A DNA stretch of 64,000 nucleotides from assembly GCF_009737085.1 (NCBI RefSeq), contig NZ_WOVL01000011.1, positions 111,265-175,264 of the forward strand, in the 5' to 3' direction. Below, piece by piece: positions 45,601 to 53,782 of this stretch (the first letter of the stretch is position 1; each line of letters begins with the position of its first letter). Both the position numbers and the translations under genes were made by a program. Below the pieces are notes generated by a model. It was not told the origin of the DNA, made no database searches, and was given only the letters and a program-made list of their open reading frames with translations. This DNA comes from Paenibacillus sp. NEAU-GSW1 (GTDB taxonomy: Bacteria > Bacillota > Bacilli > Paenibacillales > Paenibacillaceae).

Positions 45601-45835
45601 AGCGTTGCTTGAAGCAGGCGGCACGCGTCTTCGTCCGATTCTGATGACGGCGATTGCTACGGTTGGCGCATTGCTTCCGCTCGCATTCGGTTTCGAATCC
45701 GGCGGCTTGATTTCGAAAGGGATGGCGATTACAGTTATCGGCGGTTTGACGAGCTCGACGCTGTTGACGCTGATTATCGTACCTGTCGTATATGAAGCGC
45801 TCCACCGCAAGAAAAGAAAAGCAGAACTAAAATAA
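42695..45835 (+). CDS. RND-family exporter (SwrC/AcrB-like)
   Basis: Proton-driven resistance-nodulation-division exporter of 1046 residues, with twelve membrane segments in two halves and large extracytoplasmic loops. Motifs: NKFALWILTAIVMFAG at TM1, a GAMTVAIGRVIDDSIVVIENI motif with paired Asp in TM4, and the second-half TM10-11 region LMLIGIVVTNAIVLVD. A Gly/Ala-rich insertion (about residues 248-266) in the first periplasmic-type loop looks like a flexible linker. TTG start with TTAGGAGTGG upstream. 36 bases after the response regulator, so co-transcribed. No membrane-fusion protein follows; Gram-positive members such as SwrC (surfactin resistance) work without an outer channel. Confidence 0.92.
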   Translation: MKSIIKFSLNNKFALWILTAIVMFAGLYSGLNMKMETLPDITVPIVSVTTVYPGAAPEEVMEKLTKPIEQRTRNMDGVKTVSSTSYENASSVVIEYDYGIDMEKAAADVKEAILGISFPEGVQDPSVSRLSLNAFPVQSLSLSNDKLSLEELTKQVEETIVPELEGIEGVATIQISGQSVKQAELAFKPELAKYGLTEETVKQIIQGNAVSIPLGVFEFEASEKTVLVDGGIVSEDDLKNLQIPYTPQGAGAGAGAGFGAGGADAAGQSAALPQGSALDIKLPTVALSEVADLEIADKVESVSRTNGKDAISLSIVKAADANTVEVVNGVKDVLEQLKADNDGLEIVTTLDQGEPIEESVNTMLSKAVIGAIFAVFIILVFLRNIRSTIIAVVSIPLSILIALLVLSRFDVTLNIMTLGAMTVAIGRVIDDSIVVIENIYRRMSLSGEKLTGKELMLDSTKEMFVPIMSSTIVTIAVFLPLALVSGVIGEIFMPFALTIVFALLASLLVAITVVPMLAHMMFRNGIKAGKAHEEKPGRMAEGYKGILRWSLNHKWITSIIAVLLLLGSCGLLPLIGFSFLPGDEEKTMMVSYNPAPGETREQVEKMALEAEKLLEPNKREGVEVVQYAVGGSNPFSPGASKQALFNIMYSDDFKGFSDEKEKVIEVLQGLGGKGEWKQQDFSGGSLGGSSVSMLVYGPDMKSLQPVVEELQGKLNENKDLTNVDTSLAATYEQYRIVTDQQKLSQNGLAAGQIAMALSPVRENPVLTRIEKDGKELNVYVKVEQQTYKNKSDLENVKLTSPLGKEVALKDVAAIEEGESPNTITRKDDRIYAEVSADVTASNVAAVSTALQTMIDEMELPAGVDIDMGGVTEQMNESFAQLGLAMLAAIAIVYLVLVITFGGALTPFAILFSLPFTVIGAFVGLFIAGETLSITAMIGALMLIGIVVTNAIVLVDRVIHKEREGLTVREALLEAGGTRLRPILMTAIATVGALLPLAFGFESGGLISKGMAITVIGGLTSSTLLTLIIVPVVYEALHRKKRKAELK

Positions 45836-45844
45836 TTGCAGAGA

Positions 45845-45890
45845 AGAAAGGCTGTCCCGATTGATCAGGGCAGCCTTTCTTTTTGTTCCA
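45845..45890 (+). terminator. Rho-independent terminator after the RND gene
   Basis: AGAAAGGCTG-CCC pairs with GGG-CAGCCTTTCT around a short loop, followed by TTTT. Confidence 0.88.
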
Positions 45891-45969
45891 TGCGGTGCAA
45901 CATTAAGGCGACAAGCTGCGTTTCAACACTAGAATCGGGTAAGGGAAAATAGCAGAGGAGGCGAACACG

Positions 45970-46791
45970 ATGGATCTGTTGAAGCATCGGCCGATTAAAC
46001 GTTCCAAATTAAGATTGAAGGTTGGCAAATGGTGGTTCATGGGAAAAAGATATGCGAAGTGGATGGCTGATACTGGTAACTCCGCCAAGACCCATTCCAG
46101 CCTTGGTTTGCCTCATACCGTGTTTAGGCATGAGACGCCTCTTTATCGTCAGCTGCGGAATGTGGACATGTGGCTGCAATCAAATAAGGTTATAAATTTG
46201 AAGCTTGCGGCGGAACGATTAAACGGATTGTTGCTGAAACCGGGCGAGAAGTTCTCGTATTGGCGGACGATCGGCAAGCCAAGCAGCCGGAGAGGTTATG
46301 TCGATGGAATGATTTTATATTATGGAACTTACGGCGTCGGAGTAGGCGGCGGGTTATGCCAAATGTCCAATTTGATCTATTGGATGACGCTGCATACGCC
46401 GCTGACGGTTACGGAGCGCCATAGGCACAGCTATGATGTATTTCCCGACGCCAGCCGCACGCAGCCTTTCGGCAGCGGAGCAACTTGCGCTTACAATTAT
46501 TTGGATTTACAAATTGTCAACGAAACGACGGACACGTACCAATTGAATGTGCGAGTTGAAGAAGAGATGCTCGTGGGGGAATGGAGATGCAGCGCGCCAA
46601 GCAGATACCGATATGATGTCTATGAGAAAGAACATCGGATTGAATTGCGGCCATGGGGCGGATACATAAGAAGCAATCGGATTCACCGGGAAGTTTATGC
46701 TGCCTCAGGAGAGATGCTTGAAGATCAATTCGTCGCGTCTAACGAGGCGATCATGATGTATGCCCCTCTGCTTCCTGACGAGCAACCTTGA
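45970..46791 (+). CDS. VanW family protein
   Basis: A 273-residue protein with the VanW domain (about residues 50-240). Family segments: LLKPGEKFSYWRTIGKP, GVGGGLCQMSNLIYW and ERHRHSYDVFPDA, then GSGATCAYNYLDLQI. No signal peptide or membrane span, though the start is basic. The function of VanW proteins is not established; in some vancomycin-resistance clusters they accompany, but are not required for, resistance. No van genes are nearby. GAGGAGG precedes the ATG. Confidence 0.9.
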   Translation: MDLLKHRPIKRSKLRLKVGKWWFMGKRYAKWMADTGNSAKTHSSLGLPHTVFRHETPLYRQLRNVDMWLQSNKVINLKLAAERLNGLLLKPGEKFSYWRTIGKPSSRRGYVDGMILYYGTYGVGVGGGLCQMSNLIYWMTLHTPLTVTERHRHSYDVFPDASRTQPFGSGATCAYNYLDLQIVNETTDTYQLNVRVEEEMLVGEWRCSAPSRYRYDVYEKEHRIELRPWGGYIRSNRIHREVYAASGEMLEDQFVASNEAIMMYAPLLPDEQP

Positions 46792-46857
46792 ATAACCAAT
46801 CCTGTCCTGGGCTATTCTATTCGGAGCGGCTCATTCGACAGGCGGTGATTTTGCAGC

Positions 46858-47190
46858 ATGATGAAGCGATTGACAATTTGGTTGTTGATATGGATTGGAC
46901 TAAGCTTTAATCTAAGCAACTATTCTGTGGCGGAAGCCAGTAAGAGCACACTGGAACCGGAATACGCCAAATGGGGCAGACTTGCTGTGCAGGAAACGAA
47001 AAATAAATACAATGCCGACATTTTGGACTATAAATACGAAGGCCGCTTTCCTATAAGCTCACAGACTGTTGAGGAACGGTTCCGACTATGGATTGTTCAA
47101 GGGACAAAGGAATTTGGCGTCAGAGTGCGCATTCATGTAAGACTGGATGACGATTCGGCTGAAGCGATTGAATTTGAAGAGCTGCAATAA
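46858..47190 (+). CDS. DUF3889 exported protein
   Basis: A 110-residue protein with a signal peptide (residues 1-27, cleavage near VAEA-SK) and a DUF3889 domain of the YqzG type (YAKWGRLAVQETKNKY, FRLWI...EFGVRVRIH). Function unknown. GGCGGTGA lies ten bases upstream of the ATG; the next codon but one is also ATG. Single gene between VanW and YbjQ. Confidence 0.75.
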   Translation: MMKRLTIWLLIWIGLSFNLSNYSVAEASKSTLEPEYAKWGRLAVQETKNKYNADILDYKYEGRFPISSQTVEERFRLWIVQGTKEFGVRVRIHVRLDDDSAEAIEFEELQ

Positions 47191-47285
47191 TATCCGTAAA
47201 AAGTGAAACACGGCTGACGTTTACTGCGTAATGAAATGCATGATCCAATCATATCGCTTCAGAAATGAAGCAAGGGGGAATGGAA

Positions 47286-47597
47286 ATGTTGATTACGACA
47301 ACGCCAACAATCGAGGGGCGTCCCATTATTGAATATTCCGGGGTCGTTACGGGCGAAGCGATTATGGGTGCGAACGTTGTGCGTGACTTTTTTGCATCGA
47401 TAACCGATATTGTCGGCGGACGATCGGGTGCATATGAGAGCAAGCTTAAGGAAGCCCGAGACGTGGCTATTGAAGAGATGAAACTGCAAGCCTCCAGAAT
47501 GGGCGCTAACGCAGTCGTTGCTATTGATATCGATTATGAAGTTATTCGCGAAGGCATGCTGATGGTAGCGGTCAGCGGAACAGCGGTACGAATTTAG
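47286..47597 (+). CDS. YbjQ/UPF0145 family protein
   Basis: A 103-residue protein of the UPF0145 (YbjQ, heavy-metal-binding domain) family. The signature [17 protein letters not shown] and [14 protein letters not shown] are seen; members form pentamers, function unproven. ATG at 47286 follows AAGGGGGAA; earlier in-frame ATGs overlap that site. A terminator follows. Confidence 0.92.
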   Translation: MLITTTPTIEGRPIIEYSGVVTGEAIMGANVVRDFFASITDIVGGRSGAYESKLKEARDVAIEEMKLQASRMGANAVVAIDIDYEVIREGMLMVAVSGTAVRI

Positions 47598-47621
47598 CGT
47601 GTAACGATTATTGATATTTCG

Positions 47622-47672
47622 AAAACATTCCTGCTGTCTGCGTGATGCGGACGGTACGGGATGTTTTTTTTT
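47622..47672 (+). terminator. Rho-independent terminator after the YbjQ gene
   Basis: AACATTCC and GGGATGTT are outer arms, GTCTGC and GCGGAC inner arms, followed by a long T run. It isolates the following operon. Confidence 0.8.
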
Positions 47673-47773
47673 CGCCCGGAAGTTGTTTGTTTATTTTAGT
47701 GAAAATGCAACATTCCCATGCCAATTTCCGTTATTATGGAAATGACCGATTTAGAAAAGAGAGGGGTTTGTTT

Positions 47774-50146
47774 GTGATTCGACAACAATCGATGCTGCAA
47801 CGGTTGATCGCATGGACTTTTATTATCGTTTTGACTGCAGCATTAATGGGAACGGGAAAGGCCGCGTTTGCCGAGGGCTCTGAAGGAATTATGATTCAAT
47901 CCAGCATCGGCTTTAATGGACAGTATAAAGAAGGCATCTGGACGCCTGTCCAACTGTCGATGACAAACACATCGAAGGATAATTTGAAAGGGGAAGTCGT
48001 CGTCTCAGTCAACAGTCCATTCGGCGGGCAGTCAGTTGATTATGTAGTGCCTGCAGAGTTGCCTGCAGATACGGAAGTTGAGATCGAGCTTTCCATCCCA
48101 GGCACGCAGCTGCACGAAAAAAACAATAGAATTCGATTTTTTAAAGGCTCATATAAATCTGGCGATGAAGTCAAGTTTATGGGCAACAATTATTTAAGCG
48201 GGTCGATGATCGCCAACAATACGATTGGCGTTATTGCCAGCGACCCAGATACACTTAATTTCATGCCTTCTCTAAATTTACAAGGCTATAATATTTATGT
48301 GTTGCCATTGACTGAAGACCAGCTTCCGTCGAATCCGAATTTGCTTAATTTCTTTAATGTCCTTGTTCTAAATGATACGGCGACATCAGGATGGGACAAT
48401 AAGCATATCGAAGCGATTGAAGGCTGGGTCCGAGCTGGAGGAACGCTCATGCTCTCCGGCGGCGCGGGTTACAGCAAAACGGCCCAAGCCTTCCAGGAGA
48501 TTGCGCCTTTCGAACAAGAAGGTACGGCAAATATTGATACGAAATCGCTTGCCGCAGCCAGCGGTGAAGAATGGAAAGTAAGCGGCTCTTTAACCGTTTC
48601 GACCGGTTCGATCACTCAGGGAAATACTGTTCTGTCGGCGGAACAGCTGCCGATCGCGATTCAACGTCAAGTCGGCTTAGGCAAAACGGTATATGTCGCT
48701 TTCGACCCTGCGCTTGAGCCCTTCGCGTCATGGAGCGGAAGCGAGGAATTGTACGCCAGATTGCTGCAAGACAATTTGACGCCAGCGTTTCAAGGCAACG
48801 TTTCAACAAATTTAAATAACACATATTGGTTTTTCGACAATATCGTAAACCGTTTCCCTTCCATTAAGACGCCCAATTTTATACCGTTGCTGCTGACTTT
48901 TGTTATTTATACAGTAGTAGTTGCTCCTTTTCTTTATTTGTTGCTGCGCAAGCTGGACCGCCGCGAATGGACATGGTGGGTTGTGCCGTCGTTGGCTGTC
49001 CTGACAGGCATCGCAATCTTCTTCTACGGTTCCGGCGACAGAAGAAACATGGTAGCCCATACGGTATCGATTGCTGAGCTTTCGCAGGATGGCGGCGGGA
49101 CACGCTCCGGCGTTTTTGCCGTGTATACGCCAACCGGAGGGACGATAAAAGCTGGATTCGATCAGCAGATGTTTTTGACACCGTTGTACAATGACGGCGG
49201 CGGTCAATTTAGCGATACGATCAACTTAAACGGGAACAAGCAAGTCATAACGGACGAGAACGGATCGACGATGAAATGGAACGACGTATCTTATTCATCA
49301 ACCCGCAAAGCATGGTTTGAAGGCATGGTGATTCCTAGCTCGGAAGGCAATTTTAAAATCGTCTACCATGATGAAAACGGCGCGATGATGATTACGGTGA
49401 CGAACACGACGAAGGCTGACATGTCGCACGTTGCCGTATTAATGAACGGCGACCTTTACCCGGTCGGCAGCCTCAAGCCGAATGAGGAAAGGACCGTTGC
49501 CATCGGAACAAGTTCAATTAACAGCGGCTATTATTACGGCTCTTCGCAAAATCTGTTCCCGACTTCAAATGGCAATGACGAATTTAACCGGCATCGCGAA
49601 CTGCTCGACAATTATTTGAATCAGAACTATGGGCTGGCGGCGCAGCTTCAGCCTCGCGTAATCGGATTCAGCACGGACAATACGGAATGGATTTCGATGA
49701 ACGGCTCTGCTGTCCAAACGGACAATTTGACTTTATGGGTGCAGAAAATCGGCGAATTGCTGTCGGAAGACAATGGACGATACACAGTGCCGGCAGGCTT
49801 GCTCAAGCCGGTTATAGGCAATCATACGATGCAGCGAATGGACAGCTTTGGAGACGGCAACTTTGGTATAAGCTCCGGCGAGCTGGAATTTGAATATCAA
49901 TTACCGAATGTAAACGGCGTGAAATTTGATCAATTGCTGATTGCAAAAGATGTGCTGAACAATAATACGAATTTGACATGGCAGATCTGGAACGAAGCGA
50001 AGCAGCAATGGGACAAAGCGGCCGATCAGATGGATCCAGCCTCGTATATAACAGCCTCCCATTCGATCAGAATGAAGCTAATCGCATCAACAGACACAGA
50101 TACGCGGCTGCCGTTGATCTCGCTGAAAGGAGTGGCGACACCATAA
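47774..50146 (+). CDS. Membrane-anchored exported protein, first gene of the MoxR/VWA operon
   Basis: A 790-residue protein of unknown function. Signal peptide at residues 1-36 (cleavage near AAFA-EG). The first ectodomain is beta-rich and then shows a glutamine-amidotransferase-like fold (FNVLVLNDTATSGW, WVRAGGTLMLSGG) without a nucleophilic cysteine. Two membrane segments follow (about 370-392 and 400-418), and the remaining ~370 residues are soluble and beta-rich. GTG at 47774 has GAGAGGGG upstream. Its stop overlaps the ABC ATPase start (TAATG). A dyad ATTTCC-N8-GGAAAT (47724-47743) lies in the leader. It may be the surface component served by the ABC pair. Confidence 0.8.
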   Translation: MIRQQSMLQRLIAWTFIIVLTAALMGTGKAAFAEGSEGIMIQSSIGFNGQYKEGIWTPVQLSMTNTSKDNLKGEVVVSVNSPFGGQSVDYVVPAELPADTEVEIELSIPGTQLHEKNNRIRFFKGSYKSGDEVKFMGNNYLSGSMIANNTIGVIASDPDTLNFMPSLNLQGYNIYVLPLTEDQLPSNPNLLNFFNVLVLNDTATSGWDNKHIEAIEGWVRAGGTLMLSGGAGYSKTAQAFQEIAPFEQEGTANIDTKSLAAASGEEWKVSGSLTVSTGSITQGNTVLSAEQLPIAIQRQVGLGKTVYVAFDPALEPFASWSGSEELYARLLQDNLTPAFQGNVSTNLNNTYWFFDNIVNRFPSIKTPNFIPLLLTFVIYTVVVAPFLYLLLRKLDRREWTWWVVPSLAVLTGIAIFFYGSGDRRNMVAHTVSIAELSQDGGGTRSGVFAVYTPTGGTIKAGFDQQMFLTPLYNDGGGQFSDTINLNGNKQVITDENGSTMKWNDVSYSSTRKAWFEGMVIPSSEGNFKIVYHDENGAMMITVTNTTKADMSHVAVLMNGDLYPVGSLKPNEERTVAIGTSSINSGYYYGSSQNLFPTSNGNDEFNRHRELLDNYLNQNYGLAAQLQPRVIGFSTDNTEWISMNGSAVQTDNLTLWVQKIGELLSEDNGRYTVPAGLLKPVIGNHTMQRMDSFGDGNFGISSGELEFEYQLPNVNGVKFDQLLIAKDVLNNNTNLTWQIWNEAKQQWDKAADQMDPASYITASHSIRMKLIASTDTDTRLPLISLKGVATP

Positions 50147-51135
50147 TGAACGAGTCAAACGAAATGGTTGAGACGGTTTCCATGCCGCCTGCAGCATCGC
50201 CAATGATCGAAATTAAAGGGTTGACGAAAACGTTCGGACAATTCCAAGCGCTTAAGTCGATCGATTTAACGATTGCCAAAGGAACGGTATTTGGCTTTGT
50301 AGGGCCGAACGGAGCGGGAAAGTCGACGACGATGTCGATTTTGGCTACGCTTATGGCGCCGACCTCGGGCATTGCCAAGGTAGACGGCTTTGATGTGACC
50401 GAGCATCCGGCAGAGGTGCGAAAGCGGATCGGGTATATGCCGGATTTCTTCGGCGTATACGATCAATTCAAGACGATTGAATATATGCATTTCTACGGAG
50501 CGAGCTACGGCATCCCGAAGCATGAACGGGAGCAGCTTATTCCGCAGCTGCTGGAGCTCGTCAATTTGAGCGATAAAAAGGACGCTTACGTCGACACGCT
50601 TTCGAGGGGCATGAAGCAGCGGCTTTGCTTGGCACGTTGTCTTGTCCACGATCCCGAACTGCTCATTTTGGATGAACCGGCTTCGGGCTTGGATCCGCGC
50701 GCGCGCATTGAGATGCGTGAAATATTGCGGGAGCTTAAAGCTATGGGCAAGACGATTATTATTTCATCTCATATTTTGCCCGAGCTTGCCGAGATGGTTG
50801 ATGAGATCGGAATTATCGAGCATGGACGCATCATTTCGCAAGGCAACGTGGCGGACATTCAGAACCGGATGCGCGTCAAACGGGTTCTGTTCCTTCGTCT
50901 GTCTGACCGCAACGAGGAGGCGGAGCAGTGGCTTCGCGATCAGCCGTTCGTCGGTCGCGTGCTGCGTGACGAACGAGGCATTCATGTTCATTTTGCCGGA
51001 CATGACGAAGAGCAGGCAGCGCTGTTAAAGGCTCTGTTCACGGCAGGCTTCGCGGTCATATCCTTTAGCGAAGGGCAGACCAATTTGGAAGACGTGTTTT
51101 TGGAAATGACGAAGGGAGGCGACGGTCTCGCATGA
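50146..51135 (+). CDS. ABC transporter ATP-binding protein
   Basis: A 329-residue ATPase of the CcmA/GldA/NatA-like export type. Walker A GPNGAGKST, signature LSRGMKQRL, Walker B LLILDEPASGLDP, and the H-switch SSHILPEL; a C-terminal extension (about 235-329) is typical of ABC-2 systems. ATG at 50146 follows AAAGGAGTGG; in-frame extensions upstream lie inside the preceding gene. It overlaps its permease gene by four bases. In gliding and APE2220/MoxR-type clusters such an ABC pair commonly accompanies MoxR and VWA genes. Confidence 0.93.
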   Translation: MNESNEMVETVSMPPAASPMIEIKGLTKTFGQFQALKSIDLTIAKGTVFGFVGPNGAGKSTTMSILATLMAPTSGIAKVDGFDVTEHPAEVRKRIGYMPDFFGVYDQFKTIEYMHFYGASYGIPKHEREQLIPQLLELVNLSDKKDAYVDTLSRGMKQRLCLARCLVHDPELLILDEPASGLDPRARIEMREILRELKAMGKTIIISSHILPELAEMVDEIGIIEHGRIISQGNVADIQNRMRVKRVLFLRLSDRNEEAEQWLRDQPFVGRVLRDERGIHVHFAGHDEEQAALLKALFTAGFAVISFSEGQTNLEDVFLEMTKGGDGLA

Positions 51136-52058
51136 GAAACGACGGTATGGCGGCAAAAGGATTGAACGGCTGGCGTTCAAAGCTGATCAATCCAGTGCTT
51201 GATAAGGAATTTCGGCTGCGCATGCGGTCGGCCCGCTCGATGTGGACGATGTTTGCTTATTTGCTAGCGATTGGTTTGTTCGCTTTTTGCTCTATTTATT
51301 TGACGCAAGAGATGAGCGGCAATTCAAATGCGTTTGATCCGGAACGAAGCCGCGTTCTGTTCTATGCGCTCAGCTTTGCCCAGCTTGGACTTATTACGTT
51401 CATGGCGCCGGGCTTGACTGCAGGTGTGGTGAGCGGAGAAAGAGAGAAGCAGACGCTCAATTTGCTGCTTACGACGCAGCAGAGCTCGACAACGATTATT
51501 TTGAGCAAGCTCGTATCGTCTCTTGGCTTTATGGTGCTGATCGTCGTAAGCACAATTCCGGTGTACGGAATGATGTTTCTATACGGCGGCATTTCTCCGT
51601 CGCAGCTGCTGCTCGTCTTTTTATTTTATTTCTTTATGATGATCGTGCTGGGATCGTTCGGCATTCTTTTTTCAACGCTGTTTAAACGGACGATGATTTC
51701 CGTTATTGTCACATACGGGCTTACGCTGTTTATCTATGTTGGTACGCTGCTCATATTCTATGTTTTCATGACCATCGAGAACAACATGTATTCGTCCTCC
51801 GGACAGCCTCCGGCGTCGATGCAATGGGTCGGACATATTTTGGCGTGGAATCCGGGCGCTGCGTTGTACAGCATTCTGGAACCGTCAATTACACAGGAGC
51901 TTTATTCAAGCGTCTCAGGGAATACTGGAGCGAATAAAGGAAAAGGGCTGCAGCTTTGGCAGGAGTTTATGATCATTTATGCGGTATTGTCCGCTGGCGC
52001 ATTGTGGCTGAGCATTGTAAAGCTTCGTCCAAGGCTGAAGCGCAGATCGAATAAATAA
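51132..52058 (+). CDS. ABC-2 type transporter permease
   Basis: A 308-residue permease with six membrane segments, starting with NPVLDKEFRLRMRSARS, a conserved N-terminal cytosolic helix of this family, and GVVSGEREKQTLNLLLTTQ, the coupling helix. Overlaps the ATPase gene (ATGA). The extracellular loop between TM4 and TM5 (about 220-265) is Gly/Ser-rich. Partner of the preceding ATPase; the cargo is unknown. Confidence 0.92.
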   Translation: MRNDGMAAKGLNGWRSKLINPVLDKEFRLRMRSARSMWTMFAYLLAIGLFAFCSIYLTQEMSGNSNAFDPERSRVLFYALSFAQLGLITFMAPGLTAGVVSGEREKQTLNLLLTTQQSSTTIILSKLVSSLGFMVLIVVSTIPVYGMMFLYGGISPSQLLLVFLFYFFMMIVLGSFGILFSTLFKRTMISVIVTYGLTLFIYVGTLLIFYVFMTIENNMYSSSGQPPASMQWVGHILAWNPGAALYSILEPSITQELYSSVSGNTGANKGKGLQLWQEFMIIYAVLSAGALWLSIVKLRPRLKRRSNK

Positions 52059-52081
52059 AGCGATAGAAGGATGTGGGCGAG

Positions 52082-53770
52082 ATGACGGAACGGCGAACAT
52101 TGTTGCAGCTGCTCGCACCGGTGCGCAGCCGGATAACGATGTTTACAGTAAGCCGCAATGCGCTGCTGGGCTTTCTTGCCGGCAGCTTTGCCGGCTTGCT
52201 GCTGCTTGCGGTAAGCCGGCTGTTTCCATTGCTGCATGCGCGTTTTTTTGCGTTGTTGTTTGCAGCGGCCGGTCTGTTGGCTGGACTCGCCTACGGCTAT
52301 TGGAAGCGCGCGACGCTGAGCGATGCGGCGAAGGCGATGGATCGAAGCGGGACGGATGATGCGATTTTGACTGCGCTCGACGGATTATCGCATCCTCTTG
52401 ATGCAGAGCCGGTAATTGTCAGTTTGCAGCGCGAGGATGCTGTCGTATCTGCTCGCGCTTATACAGAGTCGTTGCGCGAGCGGCTGCCGTGGCCGTCATG
52501 GCGAAAATGGCGGCTGCTCGTTTATGCGCTTGGCGCCGTCTGGACTTTGACGGCGCTGCTGCTTTTTTGGCCGAATCCGCTCGATGAGAAGGCGGAGGCG
52601 AGAGCGGCAGCAGCGCGAGAGCTGGAGAGGCTCGAAGAGCAGATGGAGGAGCTTAAGCAGGAGCTTGAGGCGGCAAAGCTTCCATCGGAAGCTGCAGAAC
52701 CGATCAAGGAGACGCTCGAGGAGCTGCGCAACAAGCTGGCGCAAGAAAACGATTCTGCGGCAGCATTAGAGGAGCTTGCAGAAGCGATAAAGAAGCTGGA
52801 GCAAACGGCTGATGCCGCGAAGCAAGCTGCAGAGCGCCTCGATGAGGCATCGGAGGCAATGGAATCGGAGCCTGGACTGCGGCAGTTAGGCAATGCGCTG
52901 CAAAATCGCAATGCGGCCGAAGCGGCAAAAGCGATAAGCGATATGCGAAATGAGCTGACACGTTTAACCGCGGAGCAGCGTAAGGCGATTGCCGAAGCGC
53001 TGGAAAGGATTGCGATGGAGCAGCCTGAGGAAGCCTCAGAGTTGGCGGAAGCATTGAAGAAAGCAGCTGAGCAAGCCCGAAATGGAAACTCAGGCGGATC
53101 TGAGGGAAGCGCGAATGATGGTCTAAGCGAGCTGCAGCAAGCATTAGAGCAAGAGCTTTCGCAGGCTCAGCTGGAGGCGATCGCCCGTTCGATGGCAGAG
53201 CAGCTCTCGCAGTCGGGGCAAGCGCTGGCGCAAGGAGCGGCAGCTCAAGGAGGCGGTGTTCCATCTTCCTGGAGCGAAGCGACTAGCGGTGCAAGCGGCA
53301 GCTCCAGCGGCAGCAATGGGAGCTCTTCCGGCGAACCGGGAGGCGCGGAGAACGGAGCTCAAGGCAATGGCGGCGGAACCGGACAGGGACAGCAAAGCGG
53401 AGGCGGATCTGGATCTGGATCGGGCTCGGGTAAAGGAAACGGCGGCAACGGCAATGGAAACGGTACCGGCGGAGGCGTACAGGGCGGCTTAACGGGCGGA
53501 ACCGGAGTCGGGGGGCGAGGACTTATTACAACTCCCCGCGATTTGCAAGGCTCCGGGAACGTCCAGCAGGACGGCGGTCCGTCGACTGGCGGCCAGACGC
53601 AAACTTCAGAGGACCCGTCGCCGATGATTGACGGGATGACTCGGCCTTATGAGGAAGTGTACAGCGAATATGCGGCGGAAGCGAAGGATGCGCTGTCGCG
53701 GTCGCAATTGCCGCAAAGCATGCAGGACAAAGTGAAGCAATATTTTGACCAAATACAGCCTAATCGATAA
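52082..53770 (+). CDS. DUF4175-like membrane protein with coiled coil and Gly-rich region
   Basis: A 562-residue protein I do not recognise with certainty. Two membrane segments at about 25-70 and a third near 145-162; then a long Glu/Ala/Leu-rich coiled coil (about 175-345), and a Gly/Ser/Asn-rich low-complexity stretch (about 400-490). The C-terminal YSEYAAEAKDALSRSQLPQ through VKQYFDQIQP resembles the end of DUF4175/TIGR02302 proteins, which also occur with MoxR/DUF58 genes. ATG at 52082 has AGAAGGAT upstream. The Gly-rich tract has a different composition from its neighbours. Membrane-tethered scaffold is a guess. Confidence 0.75.
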   Translation: MTERRTLLQLLAPVRSRITMFTVSRNALLGFLAGSFAGLLLLAVSRLFPLLHARFFALLFAAAGLLAGLAYGYWKRATLSDAAKAMDRSGTDDAILTALDGLSHPLDAEPVIVSLQREDAVVSARAYTESLRERLPWPSWRKWRLLVYALGAVWTLTALLLFWPNPLDEKAEARAAAARELERLEEQMEELKQELEAAKLPSEAAEPIKETLEELRNKLAQENDSAAALEELAEAIKKLEQTADAAKQAAERLDEASEAMESEPGLRQLGNALQNRNAAEAAKAISDMRNELTRLTAEQRKAIAEALERIAMEQPEEASELAEALKKAAEQARNGNSGGSEGSANDGLSELQQALEQELSQAQLEAIARSMAEQLSQSGQALAQGAAAQGGGVPSSWSEATSGASGSSSGSNGSSSGEPGGAENGAQGNGGGTGQGQQSGGGSGSGSGSGKGNGGNGNGNGTGGGVQGGLTGGTGVGGRGLITTPRDLQGSGNVQQDGGPSTGGQTQTSEDPSPMIDGMTRPYEEVYSEYAAEAKDALSRSQLPQSMQDKVKQYFDQIQPNR

Positions 53771-53782
53771 GAGGTGATCCGG

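Noticed and set aside
47724..47743. ATTTCC-N8-GGAAAT dyad as a defined operator for the MoxR/VWA operon
   Set aside because: Six-base arms can arise by chance and no matching second site or known regulator motif was recognised; noted in the gene entry only.
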